A stretch of DNA of 39,847 nucleotides from Bacteroidota bacterium (lineage in GTDB: Bacteria > Bacteroidota > Bacteroidia > Chitinophagales > Chitinophagaceae): positions 1-39,847 of the forward strand of contig JAKQEA010000207.1 of assembly GCA_029558715.1 (NCBI GenBank), given 5' to 3'. Below, piece after piece: positions 26,938 through 35,036 of this stretch (the stretch's first letter is position 1; each line of letters begins with the position of its first letter). The notes below the pieces were generated by a model. That model made no database searches, was not told where the DNA came from, and worked only from the letters and a program-made list of their open reading frames with translations. The position numbers and the translations under genes are program-made.

Positions 26938-27834
26938 TCATTCTACATCCACCTGCTTCTTTATCACTGAACCATCACTGGCCTCGGGCAGGTATTTTCT
27001 TTCTTTTATCAGGTAACCATTGCCTTTCTCACAAAAATGCACTTTCAGGTTTTCAATACTGATCGGGTTCCCATCAGGTATGTCTGCAATATTAGAATGA
27101 AGTATATCATGCCCGTCAATAATGATAACCAGACCACTACCGATAGCTTCCATTTTATTACCCTCTGTGATCAGCATGCCTGTGTCTTCACCCAACCCAA
27201 CCCCGATACAACCCGGGTTCGCTGCCACTGCTTGCGCCAATCTTCCAAAACGGCCTCTCTTTTCAAAATGTGAATCGATAATGATATTATTCATAAAGCC
27301 AAGGCCGGTAGTGATCTTTACTTCTCCTTTCAGGTGTGCTCTAGTGGCATTACCCTCATAGATCATTGTGTTGCTCATGGCCATAGCACCTGCCGAAGTA
27401 CCTGCTATCAGAAAATTTTCATCCTCCTTATAGCGTTTCTTCAGGATGGTAAGAAATTCTGTTCCTCCATCGGTAGCACTAAGCCGAAGTTGATTGCCTC
27501 CGCTGAACATCACGGCATCACAGTGACGGATACGTTCCACATATTCATCATTCATTGCATCCTGCCGGGTGCGGATATGTAAAAGGCCGATATTGGTGCA
27601 CCCGATTTTACCAAAAGCATTCAAATAATTCTCACCTACTTCATAAGGAATCATAGAAGCAGTGGTAATAACTTCAATCCTGGCATTGACGCCACCTGCT
27701 TCTTCCACCACCCGGCGAAGGATGCCGAGTTCAAAAAAATTAAGATTATTTCGATGAAAGCCGTCCGCTTCTAATTCAGTGCCTTTATGTTCAGCTCCGC
27801 CTATTGCTATCAGTTTTCCCTTCGGATTACTCAT
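26938..27834 (-). CDS. cphB: Cyanophycinase
   Basis: This S51-type serine exopeptidase splits cyanophycin, the aspartate-arginine storage polymer, into beta-Asp-Arg dipeptides. The 298 residues open with GKLIAIGGAEHKG and show FSGGNQLRL at 110-118, the nucleophile elbow GTSAGAMAM with Ser147, and the IDSHFEKRGRFGRLAQAV stretch typical of the enzyme. The matching synthetase gene lies 4.4 kb away on the other strand. No N-terminal signal is seen, so the enzyme is intracellular, as expected for granule turnover. It has its own -7 box upstream. Confidence 0.94.
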   Translation of the reverse strand: MSNPKGKLIAIGGAEHKGTELEADGFHRNNLNFFELGILRRVVEEAGGVNARIEVITTASMIPYEVGENYLNAFGKIGCTNIGLLHIRTRQDAMNDEYVERIRHCDAVMFSGGNQLRLSATDGGTEFLTILKKRYKEDENFLIAGTSAGAMAMSNTMIYEGNATRAHLKGEVKITTGLGFMNNIIIDSHFEKRGRFGRLAQAVAANPGCIGVGLGEDTGMLITEGNKMEAIGSGLVIIIDGHDILHSNIADIPDGNPISIENLKVHFCEKGNGYLIKERKYLPEASDGSVIKKQVDVE

Positions 27835-27854
27835 TCATTGGGGTTTGATTAAAA

Positions 27855-27862
27855 CAAATGTA
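27855..27862 (-). promoter_or_regulatory. -7 box of cphB
   Basis: The minus strand reads TACATTTG, a full TAnnTTTG match, 20 bases before the cphB ATG. No clear TTG element was found at the expected distance, so the call is moderate. Confidence 0.5.
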
Positions 27863-27924
27863 ACAGAAAAATAAATTAACGCAGAAAAGAACGATTTCGT
27901 TTGTGGATATGTGGAAAATATTTG

Positions 27925-29247
27925 TTACGCTGTTCCTTTGAACCGGCTGGTTAAAAAATAAACTCCAGCGCCGATCATTGCAATTAAACTGCCCCACAAG
28001 GCAAACCACCCTGTAGAGAAAAATAAAAACAACCAGATCGCAATGGAGAGGATGACAGGTACCGGGAATAACCACATTTTGAAAGGAAGGTCTTTTGACC
28101 CAAATCGTTTCCTGAGCAGCGATACTCCGGCTGACTGCCCGATAAATTGTATCACAATCCGCATAGCCAGTATAGAGCTGATAACATCTGAGAGTTTAAA
28201 TAATAAGCTAAAAACAAAACCTGATGCACATAATACAAGCAGTGATACATATGGAAAGTTCTTTACAGGATGCAACCTGGCAAATGGTTTAAAGAAATTC
28301 CCGTCCACTGCAGCTGCATAAGGCACCCTTGAATAGCCCAGCACCACAGCAAACAATGAAGAAAATGCGATACAGAGAATTAAAATTGTAACAATAATAC
28401 CTGCCTTAGTTCCATACAACTGCTGCATAAAAGAACTCACCAGGTACTTATCATCTGCCTTAACCGATTCCCATGGCATCACCCCCATCACACTTATATT
28501 CATTAATAAATACAAAGTGGCAATACCAAAAACAGAAATAAAAATACTCCGCGGAATATTTTTACCTGGGTTCTTTATCTCTCCTCCGAGATGACAAACA
28601 TTATAATACCCAAGATAAGCATACACTGTTTTTACAGAAGCCTGCCCCACTGCTGCCCAGAAAGCATAGGTAAAAAAAGACTCATTACCTGTCGGGATGA
28701 ATTTAACCGGGTGTTGTTGATTTAATAATCCACTGATGATAATCCAGAGGATAGTCAGCACTACAATAGAACCCATAATAACAGAAATCTTTCCGATGGT
28801 TTCTATTTTCCGGTATAATAAAATAAAAACAAGGATAACAAGGCTGCCTGACACGATCTTTTGCTGCCACAACTCCAACGGAACTATATAAGTAAGGTAT
28901 TGTGCAAAACCAATAGAAGCAGAGGCAACAACCAGCGGAGCCTGGATAGAGGTTTGCCAGACAAATAAAAAACTCATTAATCGGCCACCTCTTTCTCCAA
29001 AGGCTATACGGTGAAAATTGTAAGTCCCCCCGGCTAAAGGATATTTTGCACCCAGTTCACTCCATATCATCGCATCCATAAATGCTGTAAATGCTCCAAA
29101 TATCCATGCCCAAATAAACAAACCATTATTGAACTGTGCCACTACAAAAGGCATTACCACAAAAGGACCAATACCCACCATATCTATCATGTTGATAGAG
29201 GTAGCCTGAAGCAGGTTGATTTTGCGGTTAGTTTGTGGTATGGACAC
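27925..29247 (-). CDS. APC-superfamily amino acid permease
   Basis: The 440 residues form about 12 membrane helices. Helix 1 carries the unwound glycine motif (NMIDMVGIGPFVVMP), followed by the YPLAGGTYNFHRIAFGERGG region and the conserved GEIKNPGKNIPRSI loop, all typical of amino acid/polyamine/organocation transporters close to the LAT/YfnA type. It lies between cphB and a vWA-like gene in the cyanophycin locus, so import of arginine, aspartate or a related amino acid, or export of breakdown products, is a fair guess. The 90-base gap to cphB holds the cphB -7 box and two DnaA-box-like words. Confidence 0.88.
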   Translation of the reverse strand: MSIPQTNRKINLLQATSINMIDMVGIGPFVVMPFVVAQFNNGLFIWAWIFGAFTAFMDAMIWSELGAKYPLAGGTYNFHRIAFGERGGRLMSFLFVWQTSIQAPLVVASASIGFAQYLTYIVPLELWQQKIVSGSLVILVFILLYRKIETIGKISVIMGSIVVLTILWIIISGLLNQQHPVKFIPTGNESFFTYAFWAAVGQASVKTVYAYLGYYNVCHLGGEIKNPGKNIPRSIFISVFGIATLYLLMNISVMGVMPWESVKADDKYLVSSFMQQLYGTKAGIIVTILILCIAFSSLFAVVLGYSRVPYAAAVDGNFFKPFARLHPVKNFPYVSLLVLCASGFVFSLLFKLSDVISSILAMRIVIQFIGQSAGVSLLRKRFGSKDLPFKMWLFPVPVILSIAIWLFLFFSTGWFALWGSLIAMIGAGVYFLTSRFKGTA

Positions 29248-29316
29248 TATTAAGCCAGTCTGTTAATCCTGTAATTTAACTCCTTTCAACAAAAAGAAAG
29301 GTTCAGAACAAAAGCC

Positions 29317-30750
29317 CTACAACGAAAGACTCCCTGAAACAATGAACTCCCCTTTTATCAGTGTATAATTTATACCCCTGATTTTAATCGATTCACCTTC
29401 TTTTACTTCAGACAAAGTATAGATATCCTCCTCTATCAAATGTAATGACCCCTTTGAATCTCTCACCAGCTTAAGATAATCCTTATTAATCCTGTCCATT
29501 ACTCCGCATACAACCACTTTGACAGGTTTCTTTGCCTTCATCAATAACGATATATCTTTCACAGGAGCCCAGTTATCAACAATCATTACTACCGAATCAC
29601 ACTTTTCACATAATTTCTCCGCTTCTAACAAAGCTTCAATATTATTTTCCGGCGCATCCCCGCCTCCGCCATTTGTCATGGCCTTTACTATGGTTTTCTC
29701 CACCTCATCATAGCTATCAGAAAAAACAGTGTATATACCCCCTGTTTTTCCTATTATCTTGTCTTTATCCTCTTTACTATCACCATCATTGAAAAAAAGA
29801 AAATACCTTTTGGCCTTATCGGTCATAGTTAGCTTAAGCCATTGAAGCAGTTGACCTGAATAAGGATACATACTGCCTGTAACATCGGCAATGACCATTG
29901 CTTTGTTCCATTTATGCCTGTTGAATACACTGCTTACTGTTGAGTCAGCCAGTTGGTAAAGAAAAAAGTCAGAAGAGTAAGCCGGGCAATCACCGCCCAC
30001 TTCTATATGATAAACAGAATCCCAACCAGTATAATCTTTCTCTTTGATAACAGGGTCCAGGCCGCTTACCAAGTAATCCTTTACGGCCCATTTTTTGACA
30101 ATCCTGGGAATATCACCGGGAATATGCCATGGATTGTTTACTGAACTATCTTCCAAATAGCCTGTGGTATCAACCATAACTATTGTAGTACCGCACCAGT
30201 TGTTAATTACGGAATCAACAGCCGTTTCATCTTTTGAAACATCGGCAACTTTAGCTCCGGTACTGATAGATTTCTTCAATTTTTCAATTTCCTTTTTTGA
30301 TTCTTCTCTTGTTGGCTTTGGTCTGAAATAAATAAAGAATCCATGCTGCAATGTTTCTGCTGTCTTTCTTGTTTTGGCAATTGTTTGCCTGACTTTCCTG
30401 AATTCAATATCCGCCTCAGTAAAGAGTTTGGGCAAAACCTTTTTCAGGCTCTCAAATCTTTTTTTATTCAGAAGAGAAAAATCCTGGCCTGCTGGATAAT
30501 CAGAATATACCAGGTCAATTCTGGCAATACTAGCTTCTTTCAGTTTTTGAATAGCACTTTCCTGGTTATATGAAAAAGTGGATTTTCCGAATTCCATTGG
30601 CAGGTATAGCACCCAGCTACCAGCTTCCATCATCTCGTAATAATCTGTTCTAAGCTCTTTTGCTTTTAACAAAGAGGATATGTCCGTTATCTGTGAATGA
30701 GAAAGAAAGGCTGTAAGAAACAGGAAAGCAAGCAGTATAATTTTCCTCAT
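29317..30750 (-). CDS. Secreted protein with a C-terminal vWA-like domain, unknown function
   Basis: From the ATG at 30750 the protein has 477 residues, with a signal peptide MRKIILLAFLFLTAFLSHSQ. I do not recognise the N-terminal part; it has a Lys/Glu-rich helical section at about 100-165. The last 200 residues look like a von Willebrand A domain: strand and metal site VIADVTGSMY (Asp289, Thr291, Ser293) and a GGGGDAPEN loop at 361-369. An upstream in-frame ATG would overlap the aminotransferase and spoil the signal peptide. The gene starts 19 bases after the aminotransferase stop, so the two are one unit. Confidence 0.75.
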   Translation of the reverse strand: MRKIILLAFLFLTAFLSHSQITDISSLLKAKELRTDYYEMMEAGSWVLYLPMEFGKSTFSYNQESAIQKLKEASIARIDLVYSDYPAGQDFSLLNKKRFESLKKVLPKLFTEADIEFRKVRQTIAKTRKTAETLQHGFFIYFRPKPTREESKKEIEKLKKSISTGAKVADVSKDETAVDSVINNWCGTTIVMVDTTGYLEDSSVNNPWHIPGDIPRIVKKWAVKDYLVSGLDPVIKEKDYTGWDSVYHIEVGGDCPAYSSDFFLYQLADSTVSSVFNRHKWNKAMVIADVTGSMYPYSGQLLQWLKLTMTDKAKRYFLFFNDGDSKEDKDKIIGKTGGIYTVFSDSYDEVEKTIVKAMTNGGGGDAPENNIEALLEAEKLCEKCDSVVMIVDNWAPVKDISLLMKAKKPVKVVVCGVMDRINKDYLKLVRDSKGSLHLIEEDIYTLSEVKEGESIKIRGINYTLIKGEFIVSGSLSL

Positions 30751-30769
30751 AAAATTTTCAGAATAAGAT

Positions 30770-32068
30770 TCAGCTTTTGGCAAATTGCATAATTCCCTCC
30801 ACCAGCACATCTAAATTTTTAGTTGTTGTATACACATTCGGCGTCACCCTTACTCCCACTATATTCTCCCATGTTATAGCAACAGCATGCACTTTATATT
30901 TATCCAGCAGGAATGAATCTAATTCATTGGGCTTTCTGCCTTCTATACCTACATTACCGATAGCACAACCCCATTTTGGATTAAGTGAGGTGTTCAGTTT
31001 CACTTTGGGAATATCTTTTACTTTTTCCATCCAGTAATTCTTCAGGTAATGCAGCCTTTTTTGTTTCCGCTCTATTCCAATCATATCATGAAACTCGATG
31101 GCCTTCCCAATAGCCTGCTCAATAAAGAAAGGTCTAGTCCCCAACGCTTCAAATTTCCGGATATCGTCCTTCAAAGGATTATCGCCAGTTGCGAACATCG
31201 GGTAGATATTTTTGATCTTCTCTTTTCGTACATATAGTAACCCGCTGCCAATAGGGGCATATAACCATTTATGCAGGCTGGCAGCAAAGTAATCTGCATC
31301 CAGGCCTGGTATGTTAAAATCAAAATGAGCAAAACTGTGAGCACCATCCACCACCACTTCAATTCCTCTTTTATGTGCTTCCGCTGCGATCTTCTTCACT
31401 GGTAATATCTGCCCGTTCCAGTTGATAATATGAGTTATATGTACCACCTTGGTTTTAGCAGAAAAGGCATTTACATATTGTTGTACCAGATAATTTTCAT
31501 CTTCACTTGGTAAATCAAGGTTTATCCATATCACTTTTATTCCGTCACGAAGCTCCCTTTGCTTATAGGCATTGATCATATTGGGATAATCCTGCTTGGC
31601 CGCCACCACTTCATCCCCGGCTTTTAACTGCAATCCAAAAATGATCGTTTCCAATCCCTCGGAGGAGTTTCTGTTAATGGCAATTTCTTCCGGGGAACAG
31701 CCTGCCAGTTTCGCCAGGTTTTTTCTCAATGGTTCCCGTCCCTGGTCTAATGTTCGCCACATATAAAAACTCGGTGCCTCATTGCAGAGGTCATAATACC
31801 TTTTCATCGCATCCTGCACTGTTTTGGGTGCCGGTGAAACACCCCCATTATTTAAATTGATCAACGAAGGTGAAACAGTGAATGATTGTTGTATATAATA
31901 CCAGAAGTCTTCTTCTGATGCCAGGTCATCCGGAGCTACTCCTTCTGCATCCCGGAAAGCTCTTTCAAGGTTGCGGCTCCATGCAGGTTGCGCAAGAGAC
32001 GAGAATAAAGCGGTAGCTGAAAATAATCCTGCTTTGTGCAAGAAACGGCGGCGGTTTGTACCTGACAT
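30770..32068 (-). CDS. Tat-exported class V aminotransferase-fold PLP enzyme
   Basis: The 432 residues begin with a twin-arginine signal: RRRFLHK at 6-12, a hydrophobic stretch and a PAWS cleavage region near 28-31. The fold-type I PLP core follows: NLNNGGVSPAP, the phosphate and ring site VDGAHSF (Asp241, His244), and the Schiff-base lysine Lys267 in ASLHKWLYAPIGSG. It resembles the isopenicillin N epimerase/cysteine desulfurase-like branch. Export by Tat means that it folds with PLP in the cytoplasm and works in the periplasm. Its substrate is unknown. It is divergent from cphA and heads the operon running toward the vWA-like gene. Confidence 0.85.
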   Translation of the reverse strand: MSGTNRRRFLHKAGLFSATALFSSLAQPAWSRNLERAFRDAEGVAPDDLASEEDFWYYIQQSFTVSPSLINLNNGGVSPAPKTVQDAMKRYYDLCNEAPSFYMWRTLDQGREPLRKNLAKLAGCSPEEIAINRNSSEGLETIIFGLQLKAGDEVVAAKQDYPNMINAYKQRELRDGIKVIWINLDLPSEDENYLVQQYVNAFSAKTKVVHITHIINWNGQILPVKKIAAEAHKRGIEVVVDGAHSFAHFDFNIPGLDADYFAASLHKWLYAPIGSGLLYVRKEKIKNIYPMFATGDNPLKDDIRKFEALGTRPFFIEQAIGKAIEFHDMIGIERKQKRLHYLKNYWMEKVKDIPKVKLNTSLNPKWGCAIGNVGIEGRKPNELDSFLLDKYKVHAVAITWENIVGVRVTPNVYTTTKNLDVLVEGIMQFAKS

Positions 32069-32087
32069 AATAATTGATTTATCCTCC

Positions 32088-32119
32088 TAAATGTACTGAA
32101 AAGAAAGAAGCTAATTCAA
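32088..32119 (-). promoter_or_regulatory. Promoter of the Tat aminotransferase gene
   Basis: On the minus strand TTG (32119-32117) is followed after 21 bases by TACATTTA (32095-32088), one base off the TAnnTTTG box. It lies 20 bases before the ATG. Confidence 0.45.
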
Positions 32120-32143
32120 CTGTAGATGTTTGTAGTAAAGGTG

Positions 32144-32174
32144 TTGGCTACATACATAAAAAAAACTATCTTCC
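32144..32174 (+). promoter_or_regulatory. Possible cphA promoter
   Basis: TTG (32144-32146) is followed after 20 bases by TATCTTCC (32167-32174), which keeps TA and the first two T of the -7 box. The transcript would begin in the palindrome next to it. Weak evidence. Confidence 0.3.
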
Positions 32175-32198
32175 AACCTGCCTGCCGGTAGGCAGGTT
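32175..32198. repeat. GC-rich 24-base palindrome ahead of cphA
   Basis: AACCTGCCTGCC pairs with GGTAGGCAGGTT in 11 of 12 positions. The composition is far more GC-rich than the surroundings. It lies 14 bases before the cphA start and would be in its leader. Elements of this look are scattered between genes in various Bacteroidota; a count in this genome is needed to call it a repeat family. Confidence 0.6.
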
Positions 32199-32212
32199 TC
32201 AACTTTTCATAT

Positions 32213-34861
32213 ATGAAAATACTTGAGATCAAAGTGCTGAAAGGCCCCAACTACTGGAGTGTGCGTCGTAATAAACTTATTCAGATGAAGCTGGACCTGG
32301 AAGAGAAAGAGAATATGCCAACCAATAAGATTCCGGGGTTCAGGGAACGGCTGGAACAATTACTTCCCTCCTTATATGAACATCGCTGCAGTGTGGGTGA
32401 ACCGGGTGGTTTTTTTCAACGGGTGGACGAAGGCACCTGGATGGGGCATGTGGTGGAGCATATAGCTTTGGAGATTCAGACACTGGCCGGAATGGATACT
32501 GGTTTTGGAAGAACAAGAACTCCTGAAGGAGAAAAAGAAGGTGTTTATTATGTTGTGTTCAGTTACATGGAAGAAGATGCCGGTGTGTATGCGGCGAGAG
32601 CTGCAGTAAGAATTGCGCAGGCATTGATTGATGGAACTGCATATGATCTGTCGGAAGATATCCAAAAAATGCGGGAGATCAGAGAAGACACAAGACTTGG
32701 CCCTTCCACTGGTTGTATAGTAGATGAAGCAGCCAAAAGAGGAATCCCTTACATAAGGCTGAATAAACAAAGTCTGGTGCAGCTCGGTTATGGAGTAAAT
32801 CAAAAAAGAATAAGGGCCACTATTGCATCAACCACCGGGAATATTGCAGTTGATATTGCCTGTGACAAAGAAGAAACAAAGGCCTTACTGGAAGCAGCTG
32901 AAATTCCTGTACCCAGGGGAACAGTGATAAGAACAGAAGCCGGACTGGATGAAGCAATAGAGAGATTTGGCTATCCATTGGTGATAAAACCAATCGATGG
33001 CAATCATGGTAAGGGCAATACCACCAATATCACCAACAGGGAACAGGCCATCAAAGCATTTGAAGCAGCCAAAGTTTACAGCCGTAGCGTAATTGTAGAA
33101 CGATTTATTACCGGCTATGACTTCCGCTGTTTGGTGATCAATTATAAATTCATCTGCGCAGCCTTACGTACACCAGCTTCTGTAGTTGGTGATGGCATAC
33201 ATACTATTCAATGGCTGATTGATGAGACCAATAAAGATCCCCGCCGTGGTTATGGGCATGAGAAAGTACTGACACAAATCACCGTTGACCAGTTTACTCA
33301 AAAGATGCTGGATGATGCCAATATTACATTGGAACATATTCCTGCAAAGGGGGAAAGAGTTTTATTAAAACCTACTGCTAATCTTTCTACTGGTGGCACT
33401 TCGACAGATGTGACAGATGAGGTACACCCGGCGAATATTTTCATGTTTGAACGTATTGCTAAAATCATCGGACTTGATATATGCGGTATTGATGTGATGG
33501 CAATGGATTTAAGAACTCCTGTTGCGGAAAACGGGGGAGCCATCCTTGAAGTAAATGCAGCACCCGGTTTCCGTATGCATATAGAACCGGCTGAAGGTTT
33601 ACCCCGGAATGTGGCTGAACCTGTTGTTGATATGCTGTTTCCAAAAGGCAGTGCAGGAAGAATACCCATCATTGCTATTACAGGAACAAACGGAAAAACA
33701 ACCACTACAAGACTGACAGCACATATAGCCAAAAGTGCCGGCAAAAAAGTGGGATATACCACTTCTGATGGTGTGTACATCCAGAATCAACTGATGATGA
33801 AAGGGGACTGTACCGGCCCCATTTCATCAGCCTTTGTACTCAAAGACCCGACTGTTGATTTTGCAGTACTGGAATGTGCAAGGGGCGGTATTTTAAAAGC
33901 AGGGCTGGCTTTTCAAAATTGTGAAGTAGCGGTAGTGACTAATGTGGCTGCAGATCATATTGGTTTGGGTGGTATCAATAGTGTGGAAGCAATGGCGAAA
34001 GTGAAAGCTGTAGTTCCCGAAACTGTATTTCCACATGGGTATGCAGTACTGAATGCAGATGATGATCTCGTATACAAAATGAAACATGACCTGAAATGTA
34101 ATATCGCCTTATTCAGTATGGATGAAACCAATCCCAGGATAAAAGAACATTGCAATGATAATGGTCTTGCCTGTGTGTATGAAAATGGTTATGTCACCAT
34201 TATGAAAGGGAACTGGAAGATAAGAGTACTGCCGGCCAGGGATATTCCACTGACTTATGAAGCTAAAGCCGTGCATAATATCAACAACTGTTTACCGGCT
34301 GTTCTCTCTGCTTATTTGTTTCGTGATATTACCATTGATGACATACGAATCGGGTTGCAAACATTTATTCCGAGTGAGAGCCTGACACCGGGTCGCCTGA
34401 ATTTTTTCCACTTCAGGAACTTTACCATGCTGGCAGATTTTGCACATAACCCACATGGCTTAAAGCTGCTTTGTGATTTTGTCAGCAAACTGGACTACCC
34501 GGCGAAAATTGGAGTTATCAGCGGTACCGGTGACCGCCGGGATGAAGATATCCGTGAGCTGGGAGAAATTTCGGCTACTTATTTTGATGAGATCATTATC
34601 CGGTGCGATAAGAACCTCCGGGGAAGAACTGCAGACGAGATCATTGATTTGCTGAAAGAAGGTATCAATAAAGTAAATCCTTCTATACCCGTACTGACTA
34701 TTCCTAACGAGGACCAGGCCCTGGATCATATCTATGAAAATCATAAACCGGGTGCCCTGTACACTATTATGTGCGATGTGGTGGCAAGGGCATTAGATAA
34801 AATTAAAGAGCTAAAAGTGAGAGAGGAAAAGGAAGGAGCTAAAAGGCCACAAACCACATAA
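32213..34861 (+). CDS. cphA: Cyanophycin synthetase
   Basis: CphA builds the polymer multi-L-arginyl-poly-L-aspartate from Asp and Arg, using ATP, without ribosomes. The 882-residue length is typical. An N-terminal CphA-specific domain covers about 1-160. An ATP-grasp domain covers about 170-475, with PLVIKPIDGNHGKGNT, GYDFRCLVI and ILEVNAAPGFRMH. The Mur-ligase-like domain has the P-loop GTNGKTTT at 491-498, VLECARGGIL and ADFAHNPHG. Both active domains look intact, so this is CphA rather than the shorter CphA2. The ATG lies in a perfect 16-base palindrome. It is divergent from the aminotransferase/vWA/permease/cphB side. Confidence 0.95.
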   Translation: MKILEIKVLKGPNYWSVRRNKLIQMKLDLEEKENMPTNKIPGFRERLEQLLPSLYEHRCSVGEPGGFFQRVDEGTWMGHVVEHIALEIQTLAGMDTGFGRTRTPEGEKEGVYYVVFSYMEEDAGVYAARAAVRIAQALIDGTAYDLSEDIQKMREIREDTRLGPSTGCIVDEAAKRGIPYIRLNKQSLVQLGYGVNQKRIRATIASTTGNIAVDIACDKEETKALLEAAEIPVPRGTVIRTEAGLDEAIERFGYPLVIKPIDGNHGKGNTTNITNREQAIKAFEAAKVYSRSVIVERFITGYDFRCLVINYKFICAALRTPASVVGDGIHTIQWLIDETNKDPRRGYGHEKVLTQITVDQFTQKMLDDANITLEHIPAKGERVLLKPTANLSTGGTSTDVTDEVHPANIFMFERIAKIIGLDICGIDVMAMDLRTPVAENGGAILEVNAAPGFRMHIEPAEGLPRNVAEPVVDMLFPKGSAGRIPIIAITGTNGKTTTTRLTAHIAKSAGKKVGYTTSDGVYIQNQLMMKGDCTGPISSAFVLKDPTVDFAVLECARGGILKAGLAFQNCEVAVVTNVAADHIGLGGINSVEAMAKVKAVVPETVFPHGYAVLNADDDLVYKMKHDLKCNIALFSMDETNPRIKEHCNDNGLACVYENGYVTIMKGNWKIRVLPARDIPLTYEAKAVHNINNCLPAVLSAYLFRDITIDDIRIGLQTFIPSESLTPGRLNFFHFRNFTMLADFAHNPHGLKLLCDFVSKLDYPAKIGVISGTGDRRDEDIRELGEISATYFDEIIIRCDKNLRGRTADEIIDLLKEGINKVNPSIPVLTIPNEDQALDHIYENHKPGALYTIMCDVVARALDKIKELKVREEKEGAKRPQTT

Positions 34862-34877
34862 TTTCTTTCAAAAACCA

Positions 34878-34909
34878 TTTGGGAGAAAAGGCATATAGCC
34901 CTATTTTTG
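34878..34909 (+). promoter_or_regulatory. Promoter of tRNA-Gln
   Basis: TTTG (34878-34881) is followed after 20 bases by TATTTTTG (34902-34909), a full match to the Bacteroidota consensus. It starts about 28 bases before the tRNA. Confidence 0.75.
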
Positions 34910-34912
34910 CAC

Positions 34913-34930
34913 TCCAATTGAAAAATTGGA
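34913..34930 (+). promoter_or_regulatory. Leader hairpin with GAAA loop before tRNA-Gln
   Basis: TCCAATT-GAAA-AATTGGA is a perfect 7-bp stem closed by a GNRA-type tetraloop. It begins 4 bases after the -7 box, so it would sit at the very 5' end of the precursor, 7 bases before the mature tRNA. Confidence 0.5.
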
Positions 34931-34937
34931 AGAGGAT

Positions 34938-35008
34938 TGACCCATGGTGTAATGGTAGCACTACAGATTTTGGTTCTGTCTGTTAAGGTTCGAATCCTTA
35001 TGGGTCAA
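34938..35008 (+). tRNA. trnQ: tRNA-Gln (TTG)
   Basis: A 71-nt cloverleaf is formed. The acceptor stem is TGACCCA/TGGGTCA with discriminator A. The anticodon stem ACAGA/TCTGT encloses TTTTGGT, giving TTG for glutamine, and the T-loop is TTCGAAT. It is a single-gene unit with its own promoter and terminator. Confidence 0.95.
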
Positions 35009-35013
35009 CGAAG

Positions 35014-35035
35014 CCCCGCTTAACGGCGGGGTTTT
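35014..35035 (+). terminator. Intrinsic terminator of tRNA-Gln
   Basis: CCCCGC, a 6-base loop and GCGGGG are followed by TTTT. It starts 5 bases after the tRNA and lies just before the stop of the convergent rmlD. Confidence 0.85.
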
Positions 35036-35036
35036 G

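Noticed and set aside
27902-27918. Two abutting DnaA-box-like words (TGTGGATAT, TGTGGAAAA) between cphB and the permease gene
   Set aside because: Only two words, one imperfect, no AT-rich unwinding region or dnaA/dnaN nearby; probably chance in AT-rich DNA.
29282-29301. CCTTTC/GAAAGG hairpin between the vWA-like and permease genes as terminator
   Set aside because: The stem is only 6 bp with an 8-base loop and no T-run follows on either strand.
32082-32088. AGGAGGA on the minus strand before the Tat aminotransferase
   Set aside because: It lies 13 bases from the ATG, too far for a normal Shine-Dalgarno site, and overlaps the predicted -7 box and transcription start.
32372-32803. 143-codon open frame antisense to cphA
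   Set aside because: No recognisable domain; it follows from the codon bias of the intact cphA frame.
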